Source of the DNA: Legionella erythra
Lineage (GTDB): Bacteria; Pseudomonadota; Gammaproteobacteria; Legionellales; Legionellaceae
Length of the DNA stretch: 64,000 nucleotides
Direction of reading: 5' to 3'
NCBI RefSeq assembly: GCF_001467615.1
Contig: NZ_LNYA01000018.1
Coordinates: forward strand, 83,383-147,382
The notes beneath the pieces were generated by a model. The model was not told the origin of the DNA. It did not search any database and saw nothing but the letters and a program-made list of their open reading frames with translations. This document shows, piece by piece, positions 63,226 through 64,000 of this stretch. The stretch's first letter is position 1. The number at the start of each line of letters is the position of its first letter. The position numbers and the translations under genes are program-made.

Positions 63226-64000
63226 GAGTCTGTCCGGAATTCTGTGTAACTAGCCGTCCTGTTATGTGGTAACTCTATCGCCGAATTCGATTATGAAGCG
63301 ATTCATAGCTGGTTTCCAGTTATGAATCGGCATGGTCCACTTTTGAGAAATTCGTTCAATTGCCAAATAGAGCAATTTAAAAACGGCTTCATCAGAAGGA
63401 AACATGCGTTTGTTTTTTATTACTTTCCGTAAGGTCATATTCAATGACTCAATCGCATTGGTGGTATAAATCGCCCGTCGAATATCCGCCGGATAATCAA
63501 ACAAAGGAATGACCCGTTCCCAATCCCTGCGCCAGGAGATGCTGATAGACGGATACTGGTCATCCCATTTGGCAGAGAAAGCATCCAGTGCCATTTCAGC
63601 CTCAATGAGCGTATTTGCACTGTAGATGCTTTTTAAATCAGCGGCAAGTATTTTGCGGTCTTTCCAGCTCACATAAGACAGGGATTGGCGGATTTTATGG
63701 ACAATACAAAGCTGAACTTTGGCGTAAGGGTAGACCGTTTCGATGGCTTCCGGGAAACCAGTCAAGCCGTCAACACAGGCAATAAATATCTCATCCAGAC
63801 CTCTGTTTTTTAAATCAGTCAGCACATTAAGCCAGAATTTTGCGCCCTCATTTTGGCTAATCCACATGCCAAGTAACTCTTTTTGCCCTCCGGTATTTAC
63901 GCCCAGTGCCAAATACACCGCTTTATTAGTAATGCCTTTATCCGTCTTTACCTTGACCACCAGACAATCCAGATAAACAATGGGAAAGCAGCTATCCAGA
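63226..64000 (-). mobile_element. IS256-family insertion sequence (partial, cut by window end)
   Basis: The left end is probably GAGTCTGTCCGGAATTCTGTGTAA at 63226-63249, the reverse complement of a TTACACAGAATT-type terminal repeat common in IS256 elements. The transposase fills the rest and runs out of the window. The other terminal repeat and target duplication cannot be seen. Confidence 0.75.
63262..64000 (-). CDS. IS256-family transposase (N-terminal part outside window)
   Basis: 246 residues visible; the frame is open at the window edge (SCFPIVYLDCLVVKVKTDKG), so the gene starts beyond it. Mutator-type DDE core: LD in FPIVYLDCLVV, CVDGLTGFPEAI (second Asp), QLCIVHKIRQSL (C-x2-H), and the end region YTTNAIESLNMTLRK with the catalytic Glu. 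The frame is intact to its stop at 63262, so the element may be active. Confidence 0.93.
   Translation of the reverse strand, partial: LDSCFPIVYLDCLVVKVKTDKGITNKAVYLALGVNTGGQKELLGMWISQNEGAKFWLNVLTDLKNRGLDEIFIACVDGLTGFPEAIETVYPYAKVQLCIVHKIRQSLSYVSWKDRKILAADLKSIYSANTLIEAEMALDAFSAKWDDQYPSISISWRRDWERVIPLFDYPADIRRAIYTTNAIESLNMTLRKVIKNKRMFPSDEAVFKLLYLAIERISQKWTMPIHNWKPAMNRFIIEFGDRVTT

Noticed and set aside
1..64000. tRNA or rRNA genes
   Set aside because: Apart from the tRNA-like domain of tmRNA, no cloverleaf or rRNA sequence was recognised.

Overview
The window reads as a Legionella-type (Legionellaceae, Gammaproteobacteria) chromosome segment, of a species other than L. pneumophila or a divergent strain. 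Evidence: the conserved L. pneumophila-like order mmsA-mmsB, dapB, rocC, pyk-pgk-gap-tkt; a split glycine decarboxylase; an IcmL/DotI-like protein; a complete Lvh (VirB/D4) type IV secretion operon headed by lvrA-lvrB-lvrC; and several large orphan proteins with features of Dot/Icm effectors.

Layout. 1-10.7 kb: a DUF155 protein (cut by the window edge), a small HTH regulator, an EAL-HDOD protein, the glycine cleavage operon gcvT-gcvH-gcvPA-(YciI)-gcvPB, then small envelope and cytochrome genes. 10.8-10.95 kb: a gene-less stretch with four consecutive hairpins ending in a strong terminator on the minus strand, a candidate small RNA. 11-14.6 kb: a chitin-degrading pair, GH18 chitinase plus AA10 lytic polysaccharide monooxygenase, each with its own terminator. 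15-21.7 kb: an ABC transporter, a ParA/ParB-like pair, DsbA, cytochrome c4 and EngB. 21.7-31.2 kb: valine/propionate catabolism (mmsA, mmsB, acyl-CoA synthetase), a dodecin-like gene, a 955-residue effector candidate with a Cys-X5-Arg phosphatase motif, dapB, a Pmp3-like gene and the ProQ/FinO RNA chaperone rocC. 31.5-43 kb: envelope polysaccharide genes, the lower-glycolysis/transketolase operon, a membrane-protein gene split by an in-frame TGA, oligopeptidase A, and tmRNA (ssrA).

43.3-57.3 kb is an integrative element abutting the 3' end of ssrA. It has a nuclease, a phage-type repressor facing lvrA across an operator/promoter region, then lvrABC and lvhB2-B11-D4 as one tight operon with many start/stop overlaps. 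No integrase is visible in the window. The operon ends in a truncated fragment at about 57.35 kb, where composition becomes visibly AT-rich.

57.5-63.1 kb is AT-rich effector-like cargo: a YopJ-family acetyltransferase/protease-like protein whose 3' end carries a G7 tract that could join it by -1 frameshift to a downstream ORF; a relic region; and a 503-residue orphan. The window closes inside an IS256-family element. The most unusual signals are the G7 frameshift junction, the structured RNA candidate, the CX5R effector with three P-x-W-F-x-x-L-P repeats, the Asn in the LvhB4 Walker A motif, and a repressor lacking its autocleavage residues.
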